The translations under genes were made by a program, and so were the position numbers. DNA of 64,000 nt, taken from assembly GCA_023245865.1 (NCBI GenBank), contig JAHFJN010000001.1:327649-391648 (forward strand), read 5' to 3'. This stretch comes from Candidatus Peribacteria bacterium. GTDB taxonomy: Bacteria; Patescibacteriota; Gracilibacteria; Peribacterales; Peribacteraceae. Under the pieces are notes generated by a model. It was not told the origin of the DNA, searched no databases, and was given only the letters and a program-made list of their open reading frames with translations. Below are positions 20,414-28,720 of this stretch, piece by piece. Every line of letters starts with the position of its first letter. The first letter of the stretch is position 1.

Positions 20414-21625
20414 ATGCCATTTGCCGTATCCACAGAACACCATTCTGATGAAAGAGAGAGTATTTCCTCGCCAGAGGCCCTCAAAATAAAGATCGTCGGC
20501 GGTGCTAACGAAGTAGCCGATGTGCTGCTGGCATTTAAGGGAAGGCAGATGCTTCCGGTGAATTATTCCGTCGTTCCGGGGGAAATCATCGGCACATTTT
20601 ACCTTACCATGGTCGTTCCACCGCGCGATCCTTCTTCGACCAGAAGGAATCCTCAGGATAATCCGACTGCGTTTCTTGCAACGATGCCTTCTGTGATCGA
20701 AGTCATTGATGCAACGGAACCCCTTCGTCGTCACATGAGACTGGTTGCAAATACCAATCATCCTGACGCAGGAATTTTACGATGTGCGATAGAACAACTG
20801 GGGGGCAGTGCTCAAGGGAAATTGAGAGACAAATTAAAATTAACTGCCGATACTATGGTACTGGATTCCATTGCATCAATCTGCAGGAGCGTGCAAGGCA
20901 TCGTCCATCAAGGAAAGATAAACTCTCCTTTTACGACCGTCATGACCGATACGCCCACTCCCATACAAGAAGATGCCAGAGGAGGACCGAATGCCGCACC
21001 GGAAGCAGTTCGACATGTGCTCAATATTCAATGCTGGCCCGAGTTTCAAGACGATAGAGAAGATAAAAACATCCTCAAAATTCTCTCGACGCATCAATTC
21101 TCCATAGCATCCGTCGGCAGTCGCATGCGCGAGGACAACAAAGGTGTGCAGGAAATAACAATTATGCTACATGGCGGGAGTAGTGCAGCACTTCAAAAGG
21201 CATTGGCTGAAATCTGGAGACTCGCCGGAGTGATCCGCGCTCGATGCATCCGGGAGGAACATTCCACACAATATGTGCAAGTTGCTTTTCCCATGAGTGC
21301 AAAATGGGAAATGCCACATTTTTTAAAAGCACATAAAGGTTTGCACACCCGGGATAAAATAACCGAGCGATGTCAAATCGTTGTCACGGGCTCTTTGCCA
21401 TTGTATGAAGCCGCAAGAGTATGGAAAGACTTAGCTGGAACAACTGTGGGAATGAGACCTAACGCGGCTATTTGCCTAACAAATAATGGAGAGCCCTTTG
21501 TGCCACCGGAAACAAGAGGTCTTGAGGACGACATGGAATTTAACAAATTAGTAAGAGATATCGCAATTCGCGACCTTCGAGGCCTTATTGCGCTAGAAAC
21601 ACAGCAAGATGCAATCCGCGCATAA
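20414..21625 (+). CDS. Hypothetical protein, possible tandem ACT-like domains
   Basis: 403 aa; LKIKIVGGANEVADVLLAFKGRQM... and VQEITIMLHGGSSAALQKALAEIWRLAGVIRARCIREE look ACT-like; no firm family. Confidence 0.55.
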   Translation: MPFAVSTEHHSDERESISSPEALKIKIVGGANEVADVLLAFKGRQMLPVNYSVVPGEIIGTFYLTMVVPPRDPSSTRRNPQDNPTAFLATMPSVIEVIDATEPLRRHMRLVANTNHPDAGILRCAIEQLGGSAQGKLRDKLKLTADTMVLDSIASICRSVQGIVHQGKINSPFTTVMTDTPTPIQEDARGGPNAAPEAVRHVLNIQCWPEFQDDREDKNILKILSTHQFSIASVGSRMREDNKGVQEITIMLHGGSSAALQKALAEIWRLAGVIRARCIREEHSTQYVQVAFPMSAKWEMPHFLKAHKGLHTRDKITERCQIVVTGSLPLYEAARVWKDLAGTTVGMRPNAAICLTNNGEPFVPPETRGLEDDMEFNKLVRDIAIRDLRGLIALETQQDAIRA

Positions 21626-21634
21626 TTTCCTCTT

Positions 21635-21709
21635 CTACTCCGACTGCAGCATGTGCTGGAGCAGCCACACGAGAGACAGTATGCCGATGAGGAGAATAAA
21701 AAATGTCAT
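21635..21709 (-). CDS. 24-aa single-transmembrane peptide
   Basis: MTFFILLIGILSLVWLLQHMLQSE; ATG overlaps the upstream TGA stop (ATGA). Confidence 0.5.
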   Translation of the reverse strand: MTFFILLIGILSLVWLLQHMLQSE

Positions 21710-21975
21710 GCGGGGGAGAACTGGGTACGGCGAGTGACCGTGCAGCCAAGCGTCAGGAGAACGCGCTCCAGTCGTCGGCTCACCGGCTCCTGGCGGTGGG
21801 AGGGGAGATACACATGAATGGAAGCAGTCGAGGGAGAACACCGGACCCACTCGAGCAGAGAAGTGGCGGAGAAGTGGTCGCTCTTGGCCTCACTGCGAGA
21901 CAAACTCGCAAAGTCGATCACGACATCCTTCGTGCGCGAGAGAGTGATCGGTGAGTAGCAGGGGAGTGCTTGCAT
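21706..21975 (-). CDS. Small hypothetical protein (89 aa)
   Basis: MQALPCYSPITLSRTKDVVIDFASLSRSEAKSDHF...RLERVLLTLGCTVTRRTQFSPA; internal start at 21975 preferred over 22023 because the dyad lies just upstream of it. Confidence 0.5.
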   Translation of the reverse strand: MQALPCYSPITLSRTKDVVIDFASLSRSEAKSDHFSATSLLEWVRCSPSTASIHVYLPSHRQEPVSRRLERVLLTLGCTVTRRTQFSPA

Positions 21976-21983
21976 GTGAGAGT

Positions 21984-22001
21984 AGTGTACGCTCGTACAC
22001 C
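21984..22001 (-). promoter_or_regulatory. Putative operator dyad (site C), recA-site-like
   Basis: Minus strand GGTGTACGAGCGTACACT preceded by CATTATG; matches recA site A context CATAGTGGGTGTACG. Confidence 0.5.
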
Positions 22002-22114
22002 CATAATGCAAGTGATTTTTCAAGAAAATATTTTATGATGTTCTTTTCTCAGGCCAGAAAAGAACCAAAAGCGCTCCGCCGCCAATCCACACTCCGCCCG
22101 CCCTGTCATTCCTC

Positions 22115-22143
22115 GCAGACGTCTCCAAGGCTTCGACGTCTGC
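22115..22143. repeat. Imperfect palindrome / hairpin element
   Basis: GCAGACGTC - 11 nt - GACGTCTGC. Confidence 0.7.
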
Positions 22144-22262
22144 TTCGTCATGTTGCATTCTCACAGGGCTTCCCCTTCACCCCCCGTGGCGGCGGGCCCC
22201 AATGAAACTACATGTGCCGAAGTGCCAGCTTTGCTGCCACTGGAGGCACTCACTACCGGAGA

Positions 22263-22282
22263 CCTGCCTGCCGGCAGGCAGG
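22263..22282. repeat. 20-bp perfect palindrome CCTGCCTGCCGGCAGGCAGG
   Basis: Exact self-complementarity read from sequence. Confidence 0.9.
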
Positions 22283-22323
22283 GAGAGCCCATGAGAGAGT
22301 ACCTGGAAGGTGCTCTTTCATGC

Positions 22324-23094
22324 TTATTTCAGCATCCCATCAAACGCAGTTTGGAACGTTGCGTAGGGGAAAGCGCCCTTCACCTGCTGATGCTGGTCGT
22401 TCGGTCCAAGGATCCAGAAACCCGGCGTGCCATCGATGCCCGACGCTGAACCATCCGCAGTGTCCTTTGCGATCATCGGAGCTTTGGTTCCACCGTCAAA
22501 GCATGCGTTGAATTTGGCGGTATTCAGTCCACTATCCGCCGCGTATTTCTTGAACGCATCGGCGGCGGCGGCTGCCGGCAAGGGACTCCAGGTGTCTTGA
22601 TTTTTAAAGAGAGCCGCATGCATATCCCAGAACTTCCCTTGGTCATTCGCACAGAGTGCCGCCTCGGACGCTTTCTCTGAATTCGGATGGAATCCCAGCG
22701 GGAAGAAACGAATGACGTACTTCACTTTGCCCGTATCGACGTAATTTTGCTTGATTTGATCGAATGTCTGTGTGAAGTGCCGTGCGCAGAAGGGGCATTG
22801 GAAATCCGTAAACTCGATCAAGGTGACGGGCGCGCTCGCTTTACCAAGGACAGGACCATCGCCGGCCGTTGCAGGCTGTGCGGTGCTTGGAGGGGGCGTG
22901 GGGGCGGCCGGCTGCTGCGCAGTCGGGACGACTGCTGCCGGAGCAGCTGCACCTCCAAATGTCGGAGAGAGCGTGGTATGCATACCATTGGCCAGCACGA
23001 ACCCAACAATCAACCCGGCGAGACCGACCGTGGACGCAAACCATGGATTCGACGAGCTCACCACAGGTGAATTACCGTTTGTGGACAATGCCAT
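22324..23094 (-). CDS. DsbA-family thiol-disulfide oxidoreductase, membrane anchored
   Basis: N-terminal TM, low-complexity Ala/Pro linker, VTLIEFTDFQCPFCARHFTQTFDQIKQNY (CPFC). Confidence 0.9.
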   Translation of the reverse strand: MALSTNGNSPVVSSSNPWFASTVGLAGLIVGFVLANGMHTTLSPTFGGAAAPAAVVPTAQQPAAPTPPPSTAQPATAGDGPVLGKASAPVTLIEFTDFQCPFCARHFTQTFDQIKQNYVDTGKVKYVIRFFPLGFHPNSEKASEAALCANDQGKFWDMHAALFKNQDTWSPLPAAAAADAFKKYAADSGLNTAKFNACFDGGTKAPMIAKDTADGSASGIDGTPGFWILGPNDQHQQVKGAFPYATFQTAFDGMLK

Positions 23095-23171
23095 AGATCA
23101 AAGAGAAAGAAATAGATTCGTTGCCATCGTAGGGAAAGGGTTACAGTTGAGCAAGTTGCGGTTGGAATATC

Positions 23172-24095
23172 TCACATTCGGTGAAATTTCTTGTGCACCT
23201 CTTTCAATTGCGGGTTGGTCACATGGGTGTAAATTTGCGTCGTGCTGAGATCTTTATGCCCGAGCATTTCCTGCACGCTCCGCAAATCCGCACCGTTTCG
23301 AAGGAGGTGTGTGGCAAAGCTGTGCCGAAGTGTGTGGGGAGATGGGCACTCGACGATGCCCGCAAGCAGTGCATATTTTTTGACGATATTTTGAATACTG
23401 CGGGGTGTGAGGCGAAGTTCATTGCCACTCATGGTGCGGTCTGTGCTGTCTTTCACCAAACGAATGAAGAGAGGGTCACATTCGGACTCAAGAGCATCGA
23501 GGTACGCACGAATCGCCTTCACCGCGGGATCCGAGAGAAAGACGACACGAACCTTGCCGCGCTTGCCCCGCACACTCATTTCCCTTGTTTGATCATTGAC
23601 CTCCCTGCGGTTCAAGCTGACCAATTCCGCAAGACGAAGCCCGGTCGAAAAGAAAGTGGCGAGGATTGCGCGGTCGCGCTTCCCCATGAGTGTCCCGGGA
23701 TCCGGTGCGTGCAGTAGACGCTCCACTCCTTCATCGAAAAGCACCTTCACCTGCCGCGGGTCTTGCTTGAAGCGTTGGACCCGGTCCGGCGGCAGAATAT
23801 CCATTTCCTCTTCCTGAATGAGGTAGCGCAAAAACGCTCGAAGGACCGTGAGACGGTGATTCTTGGTTCGTACCGTGAGGAGAGCCCCGAACGAATCCTG
23901 GAACGTATGCAAATATTGCTTGTAGGAACGGATACTTGCTTTGTCGATTGCAGCAGGGGAGCGCGCTTTTGTCGAATTGACGAAATCTTGCAATTGATGT
24001 GCATAATTTTTTACAGTCAAGGGAGACTTGGCTTGTTCAGACTCCAGATACTGGAGATAGCGGGTGACTGCGCTGCGTAGCTTGTTTTCTTTCAT
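23172..24095 (-). CDS. Tyrosine recombinase XerC/XerD family
   Basis: 307 aa; N-terminal SAM-like domain, TGLRLAELVSLNRREV, SPHTLRHSFATHLLRNGADLRSVQEMLGHKDLSTTQIYTHV. Confidence 0.93.
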   Translation of the reverse strand: MKENKLRSAVTRYLQYLESEQAKSPLTVKNYAHQLQDFVNSTKARSPAAIDKASIRSYKQYLHTFQDSFGALLTVRTKNHRLTVLRAFLRYLIQEEEMDILPPDRVQRFKQDPRQVKVLFDEGVERLLHAPDPGTLMGKRDRAILATFFSTGLRLAELVSLNRREVNDQTREMSVRGKRGKVRVVFLSDPAVKAIRAYLDALESECDPLFIRLVKDSTDRTMSGNELRLTPRSIQNIVKKYALLAGIVECPSPHTLRHSFATHLLRNGADLRSVQEMLGHKDLSTTQIYTHVTNPQLKEVHKKFHRM

Positions 24096-24151
24096 GCAAA
24101 GACGTGAAGGGGAGTGATGAGAAGGCGAGACACTACTTCGTATAATGCATT

Positions 24152-24826
24152 TTATACGAATAAATCAATTGACGCAGGAACGGTTTGTGCCGATTCAGTG
24201 GATGTTTCTATCTTTGATGGAATTTTCCAAATACGATCTATGTAGAACGCGTAATACAAATACGCAAACACCTCGCGCATAATTGCTTTGCGCTCCTGCA
24301 GTGTCATTTCCTTGCTCGCTTGCGCGGGGGTGATACCCATTCCCTGCCACTTCTGACGAAGTGCCAGGAGACGGATCCTCGCGAGATGATAACCGTCGCT
24401 GACGGCGACCACTGAGGAGCAATCCTTTGTCAAGTTTTTGGCGTAGAGCAGATTTTCCCACGTGGAATGCGACTGTGACTCAACTCTGATGTCTCTCTCA
24501 GCAACCCCTTGTTGCAACGCGAGTCTGCGCATCACTTCTGCCTCACTGAGACGATTGCCTGTCCCCTTCCCTCCGCTCAAAATAATGCGTTGAATGTCGT
24601 GACGACGGTAGAGGGTACTTGCCCCTGAAACGCGCCTGACAAGCGCCGGACCGGGACGGCTTCCCGGCCCGACGGCCGCCCCGAACACGATCGCACATTC
24701 AACAGGAAAGACCGCGTCCCCTGCGGCAGTGGCTTCGATGATGGCAAAGCTGCAAATCGGCAGACCAAGAATCACTCCCAGCCCAAGGAGAAAAAAGTGA
24801 ACGATGCGGCGATGAGAAGACTTCAT
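24152..24826 (-). CDS. YdcF/SanA-like DUF218 protein
   Basis: AIVFGAAVGPGSRPGPALVRRVSGASTLYRRHDIQRIILSGGKG, SHSTWENLLYAK, VSDGYHLARI. Confidence 0.85.
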   Translation of the reverse strand: MKSSHRRIVHFFLLGLGVILGLPICSFAIIEATAAGDAVFPVECAIVFGAAVGPGSRPGPALVRRVSGASTLYRRHDIQRIILSGGKGTGNRLSEAEVMRRLALQQGVAERDIRVESQSHSTWENLLYAKNLTKDCSSVVAVSDGYHLARIRLLALRQKWQGMGITPAQASKEMTLQERKAIMREVFAYLYYAFYIDRIWKIPSKIETSTESAQTVPASIDLFV

Positions 24827-26418
24827 TGAGTCACAATGGAAATATGGGAAGCAATGCTAGGGAGCGTGCGTCGCCACGGCGGCCACTGGGCGATACTCAC
24901 GGCCTCAACTTCCGGAAGGTTTCTCATAATACGAACGGCCTGCGCCTTGTCCATGCCCGTCACGAGCGTGCGGACTTTTCTGGCAAACAGAGCGCCGGTG
25001 GGAGTGAGGGGGTCCAAGATGTACTGCTCCGTTCCCGTGAGGTCGACCGTCAATTTAATCGTGGAAAAATTATCCGCATGCGCAATCGGGGTGACGACGA
25101 GACTCTCGAGACCAAGATGGTCACCAAGGAGCCTGCGGCCGTCGCGCACGTGCGCTTCGAGCTCCTGACGAAGCATCGCAAGGATCGCCTGCGCATCATA
25201 GGCATACACGGTGTAGCTGATGCTGCCGCTGACGGGCACGGACGCAAGTGCTTGTCCGATTTGGTCCTTTGGTATGTTCTCATCATCATAGACGATCGAG
25301 ACGAGGCGTTCGTCATCGATCAGGCGAAGTCTGCGTGAAGGGCCCTGGGCATTGCGCAGTTGCAGCTCACGCTCGGAAATGTGTTTTGCAGCAACGAGTA
25401 ATTCCTGTTGGAGTGATTTCTCCGCAAGCTCAAGATCCTTGGCGCTGAGCACCGTGCGGATGGACGTCGTTCCACCTGTCCCGGCTTTCTTGTTCTCGGC
25501 ATAAATTTTCTGCCGCTCCAGATCCTGTAACCCCGGAATATCCCACCGAAGCCCCGCCGGAACATTCCCTCGTTCGCCGATGATCTCGCCGAACTGATCC
25601 TTGTCGTCCGCCTTCGCGCGAACCGTGAATGGTTTGCCGGGCTCTATGATGACAGCATCACGAATACGAAACACCATGCCCGCCTGATTCGTAAAACGCG
25701 TCCCCTTACGCAGAGAATAGACATCTGCGGTATTATTCACGATCGTGAGCGGCAACGTGGAAGCGGTGCCGATGGATTCCTTACTGATGTGCGTAAATAT
25801 CATCGAACGACTGGCATGCACGGTGATCGAAACGAGCGGCATGGTGCGAACGGGACTGCTGGGATCCAGCACCGCACCGGACTGCACGAGGAGAATATTG
25901 ACGGTCTGATTGATCGACTCTTGGCGCGGGCGAATACGAATATCGGCGGATGGAAGCAAGTGGAAGATGACGAAGTAGAAAAGCAAGATGCTTAAGCTGA
26001 CGAGGGAAAAAATACGGAGCTTCGGGACGGAGAGCAGACCCATCCGCTGGAGACGTGACTTGAGAAGCTGACGCCAGAGATGCGGCGAAAAGAGACGCAA
26101 CGCATCACCCAGTCTTGGATTATTTTTGAGGAGCGCCCTCACGTGCTTGGTACGATCGAGGACACGAAAGCCGTCACTGCGCAATTTCCCCGCAAGGACA
26201 GGATGTTTGGTCGCAATGCGCAGACGCTGCTGGAGTTTTTTACATTCTGCGAGAAATGTTGACAGTATCGCGGGCGAAGCCAGCAACTCTTCCTCTTTCC
26301 CCGAAAGAACCAACAGAAGTTCCCCTGATGTTTCTTCCATCCGCTTGGCAAGCGCCGGCCAAGATTCCCCCTCTTGAGGGAAAAGAACGATAATGGAAAC
26401 GGAGGGTGGCTGTGGCAT
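24823..26418 (-). CDS. Membrane protein with baseplate J-like region
   Basis: 531 aa; single TM LRIFSLVSLSILLFYFVIFHLLP; TLPLTIVNNTADVYSLRKGTRFTNQAGMVFRI resembles baseplate_J; 4-nt overlap with next gene. Confidence 0.6.
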   Translation of the reverse strand: MPQPPSVSIIVLFPQEGESWPALAKRMEETSGELLLVLSGKEEELLASPAILSTFLAECKKLQQRLRIATKHPVLAGKLRSDGFRVLDRTKHVRALLKNNPRLGDALRLFSPHLWRQLLKSRLQRMGLLSVPKLRIFSLVSLSILLFYFVIFHLLPSADIRIRPRQESINQTVNILLVQSGAVLDPSSPVRTMPLVSITVHASRSMIFTHISKESIGTASTLPLTIVNNTADVYSLRKGTRFTNQAGMVFRIRDAVIIEPGKPFTVRAKADDKDQFGEIIGERGNVPAGLRWDIPGLQDLERQKIYAENKKAGTGGTTSIRTVLSAKDLELAEKSLQQELLVAAKHISERELQLRNAQGPSRRLRLIDDERLVSIVYDDENIPKDQIGQALASVPVSGSISYTVYAYDAQAILAMLRQELEAHVRDGRRLLGDHLGLESLVVTPIAHADNFSTIKLTVDLTGTEQYILDPLTPTGALFARKVRTLVTGMDKAQAVRIMRNLPEVEAVSIAQWPPWRRTLPSIASHISIVTQ

Positions 26419-26427
26419 GGTAAAGGT

Positions 26428-27621
26428 TTACGCACTCCGGAGGAGCTCGAGCGCAGGAAGCGTCTCTCCGGCAACAAATGCGAGCATTGCGCCTCCGCCG
26501 TCACTGACGAAGCTGTACCCATCCATACGAAGACCATACTTGGTATGAAAATCAATCGTATCGCCGCCACCGATGACAGAGAACGCACCCCGTGCAGTCG
26601 AGTGAGAAACAGCCTCTGCGATGCGCTTGGAAGAGGTTGCGAATGGCTCCGATTCGTAGAGACCGAGCGGCCCGTTCCAAATAATGGTCTTCGCCTTCGC
26701 AATCGCCGCGATGTACGTATCGACAGTTTCAGAACCAAGATCGTAGATCGCACTGCCATCGGGGATTGCATGCACATCAACGAGAGCGGGTGCAGAATCC
26801 TGAGGATTTTTCCCGACGATAACATCTGTGGGAATGTGCAGGTGAGCATGACCGGAAGCGCTTTGCTCGATAATACTTTTTGCTTTCTGCACGAAGAGCG
26901 TATCACAGAGCGACGCACGCACATCATGACCCTCTGCTTCGATAAACGTGTTTGCAATCGCTCCTCCGACCATGATGTCATCTGCCTTGTCCAAAAACGC
27001 CTCAATCACCGGCACTTTTGTTTCCATCTTGGCACCGCTGATGAGAAGTGCGACGGGCTTCTGCGCGTTCATCGCGGCCCTAGACAGAGCGTCAACTTCC
27101 TTCTCCAAACGAAACCCCATAAAAGAGGGAAGCAGACGAGGTACGCCGACCATGCTCGCGTGTTCCCTGTGGCAATTGGGAAACGCATCATTGACATACA
27201 TGTCCCCGAGTGCCGCGAGCTCGCGGGCAAAGCTTTCGTCATTTTTCTCTTCACGCGGGTCAAAACGCAAGTTTTCCAGAAGCAATACATCACCGGGTCG
27301 GAGGGCATCCACCATCTGTTGTGTCGCATCTCCGGTGCAAGATGATACAAAGTGTACGGTTGTCTTGAGCATCTTTTCAAGAATTGGCACGATCGGTTTC
27401 TGGCTCATGCCTGCAACGAACTTCCCCTTGGGACGGTCTTGATGCGCCATGATGATGAGTTTCGCACGCGCCTGCATGATGTACAGCATGGTCGGCACCA
27501 GTGCCTCGATGCGGGACGTATCGGTCACTTTTCCATCTTCCATCGGTACGTCAAACCCCGCTCGCAAGAGCACCGTCTTATCCGTAAGTTCGGCCTCTGC
27601 AAGTGTGCGATACGTTGACAC
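26428..27621 (-). CDS. pgk: Phosphoglycerate kinase (GTG start)
   Basis: VSTYRTLAEAELTDKTVLLRAGFDVPMEDGKVTD, AHQDRPKGK, GPLGLYE, VIGGGDTIDF. Confidence 0.95.
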   Translation of the reverse strand: MSTYRTLAEAELTDKTVLLRAGFDVPMEDGKVTDTSRIEALVPTMLYIMQARAKLIIMAHQDRPKGKFVAGMSQKPIVPILEKMLKTTVHFVSSCTGDATQQMVDALRPGDVLLLENLRFDPREEKNDESFARELAALGDMYVNDAFPNCHREHASMVGVPRLLPSFMGFRLEKEVDALSRAAMNAQKPVALLISGAKMETKVPVIEAFLDKADDIMVGGAIANTFIEAEGHDVRASLCDTLFVQKAKSIIEQSASGHAHLHIPTDVIVGKNPQDSAPALVDVHAIPDGSAIYDLGSETVDTYIAAIAKAKTIIWNGPLGLYESEPFATSSKRIAEAVSHSTARGAFSVIGGGDTIDFHTKYGLRMDGYSFVSDGGGAMLAFVAGETLPALELLRSA

Positions 27622-27649
27622 GCGCGCATTGTAGCAGAAGATAGTGTCG

Positions 27650-28720
27650 ATGCATCTCTCCCCTCTCATCGTGACTCCCCTGCTGGCAGGAATCACATGC
27701 GCGCTTCTGCACGTGCTCGCACTGCGTCTGTTTCCGCACTGGAACCTCCTCGATTTTCCGGAGCGCTACGGCCTCAAGCGCGCCCGACTCCCCTACCCGA
27801 GCGGTGTCATCGCCGTTCTCACATTTCTCCTCTTCTTCGTGGGAGTATCACAGATCGGACGTCAGGAATTTGGCCTACTGGCAGGCATCATCTTGCTTGG
27901 CATCACGTGCGTTATCGATGACAGAAAACCGCTCTCGCCGCGGATTCGTTTGAGCTGTCAGACGCTGGTCGCCGTCCTGCTCTTTGCAACCGGCACACAG
28001 ATTTACACACTCACGAATCCCCTCTCCACGATCATGCAGGAGCCTTTTTTTAAACTGGATGCATGGAGAATCGCGATGCCGCTCCTTGGCAACGTTCCCA
28101 TCCTGAGCGCCGTCTTCACAATCGTTTGGCTGCTACTCACTATCAATGCACTCAATTGGTTCGATGGAATTCCGGGGCAAGTTTCTCTCCTGAGCACGAT
28201 AGGTTTTCTCACGATCGGACTGCTTTCGATCTCAAGCCGCGTCGGGCAGGAGCATCTCGCACTTCTTTCCTTTCTTCTCGCGGCAATTGCAGCCACAAGT
28301 TTTCTGTTCGATGTGCCGCCCCCGCGTGTCGTACTCGGCGACTCAGGCGCGATGTTCTTCGGACTCATGCTCGGAACACTCACGATCTATGCGGGAGGGA
28401 AAGTCGCAACGGCATTTCTGGTGCTCGGCGTCCCCCTCATCGACAGTTTTTTTGTCATTGTGCGAAGAGTCACATCCGGCAGGTCTCCCCTGCAGGGAAG
28501 CAACGATCATCTGCATCATCGCCTGCTCGCGCGGGGGTGGTCGCCACTTCACGTCATTGTGCTCACGGCGAGCGTAGGCCTTCTTTTTGGCGGTACTGCA
28601 CTGTTTTTAAGTACCTTCCAAAAATTCATCGCGGCAATCATTCTGTTTCTCCTGATGCTCGGGTTGACGGTGTATAGCAGACCCCCTAATTCCCAAAAAA
28701 CTTCAACGGATTACTCGTGA
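27650..28720 (+). CDS. WecA/MraY-like glycosyl-phosphotransferase (glycosyltransferase family 4)
   Basis: Multi-TM; CVIDDRKPLSPRIRLSCQ, NALNWFDGIPGQ, VLGDSGAMFFGLMLG, NDHLHHRLLARGWS. Confidence 0.9.
   Translation: MHLSPLIVTPLLAGITCALLHVLALRLFPHWNLLDFPERYGLKRARLPYPSGVIAVLTFLLFFVGVSQIGRQEFGLLAGIILLGITCVIDDRKPLSPRIRLSCQTLVAVLLFATGTQIYTLTNPLSTIMQEPFFKLDAWRIAMPLLGNVPILSAVFTIVWLLLTINALNWFDGIPGQVSLLSTIGFLTIGLLSISSRVGQEHLALLSFLLAAIAATSFLFDVPPPRVVLGDSGAMFFGLMLGTLTIYAGGKVATAFLVLGVPLIDSFFVIVRRVTSGRSPLQGSNDHLHHRLLARGWSPLHVIVLTASVGLLFGGTALFLSTFQKFIAAIILFLLMLGLTVYSRPPNSQKTSTDYS

Noticed and set aside
21340-21500. HPr-like phosphocarrier domain at the C-terminus of the 403-aa protein (KGLHTRDK)
   Set aside because: Only the GLHTR string matches; the catalytic context (HARPA) and following fold pattern are not convincing.
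22150-22511. Two ~99-aa plus-strand ORFs across the palindrome region
   Set aside because: Run across the 20-bp palindrome and into the antisense of the dsbA-like gene; likely spurious.
23172-24095. Phage integrase marking a prophage or integrative element
   Set aside because: Sequence resembles housekeeping XerC/D; flanks are housekeeping or envelope genes, with no phage genes or att-like repeats nearby.
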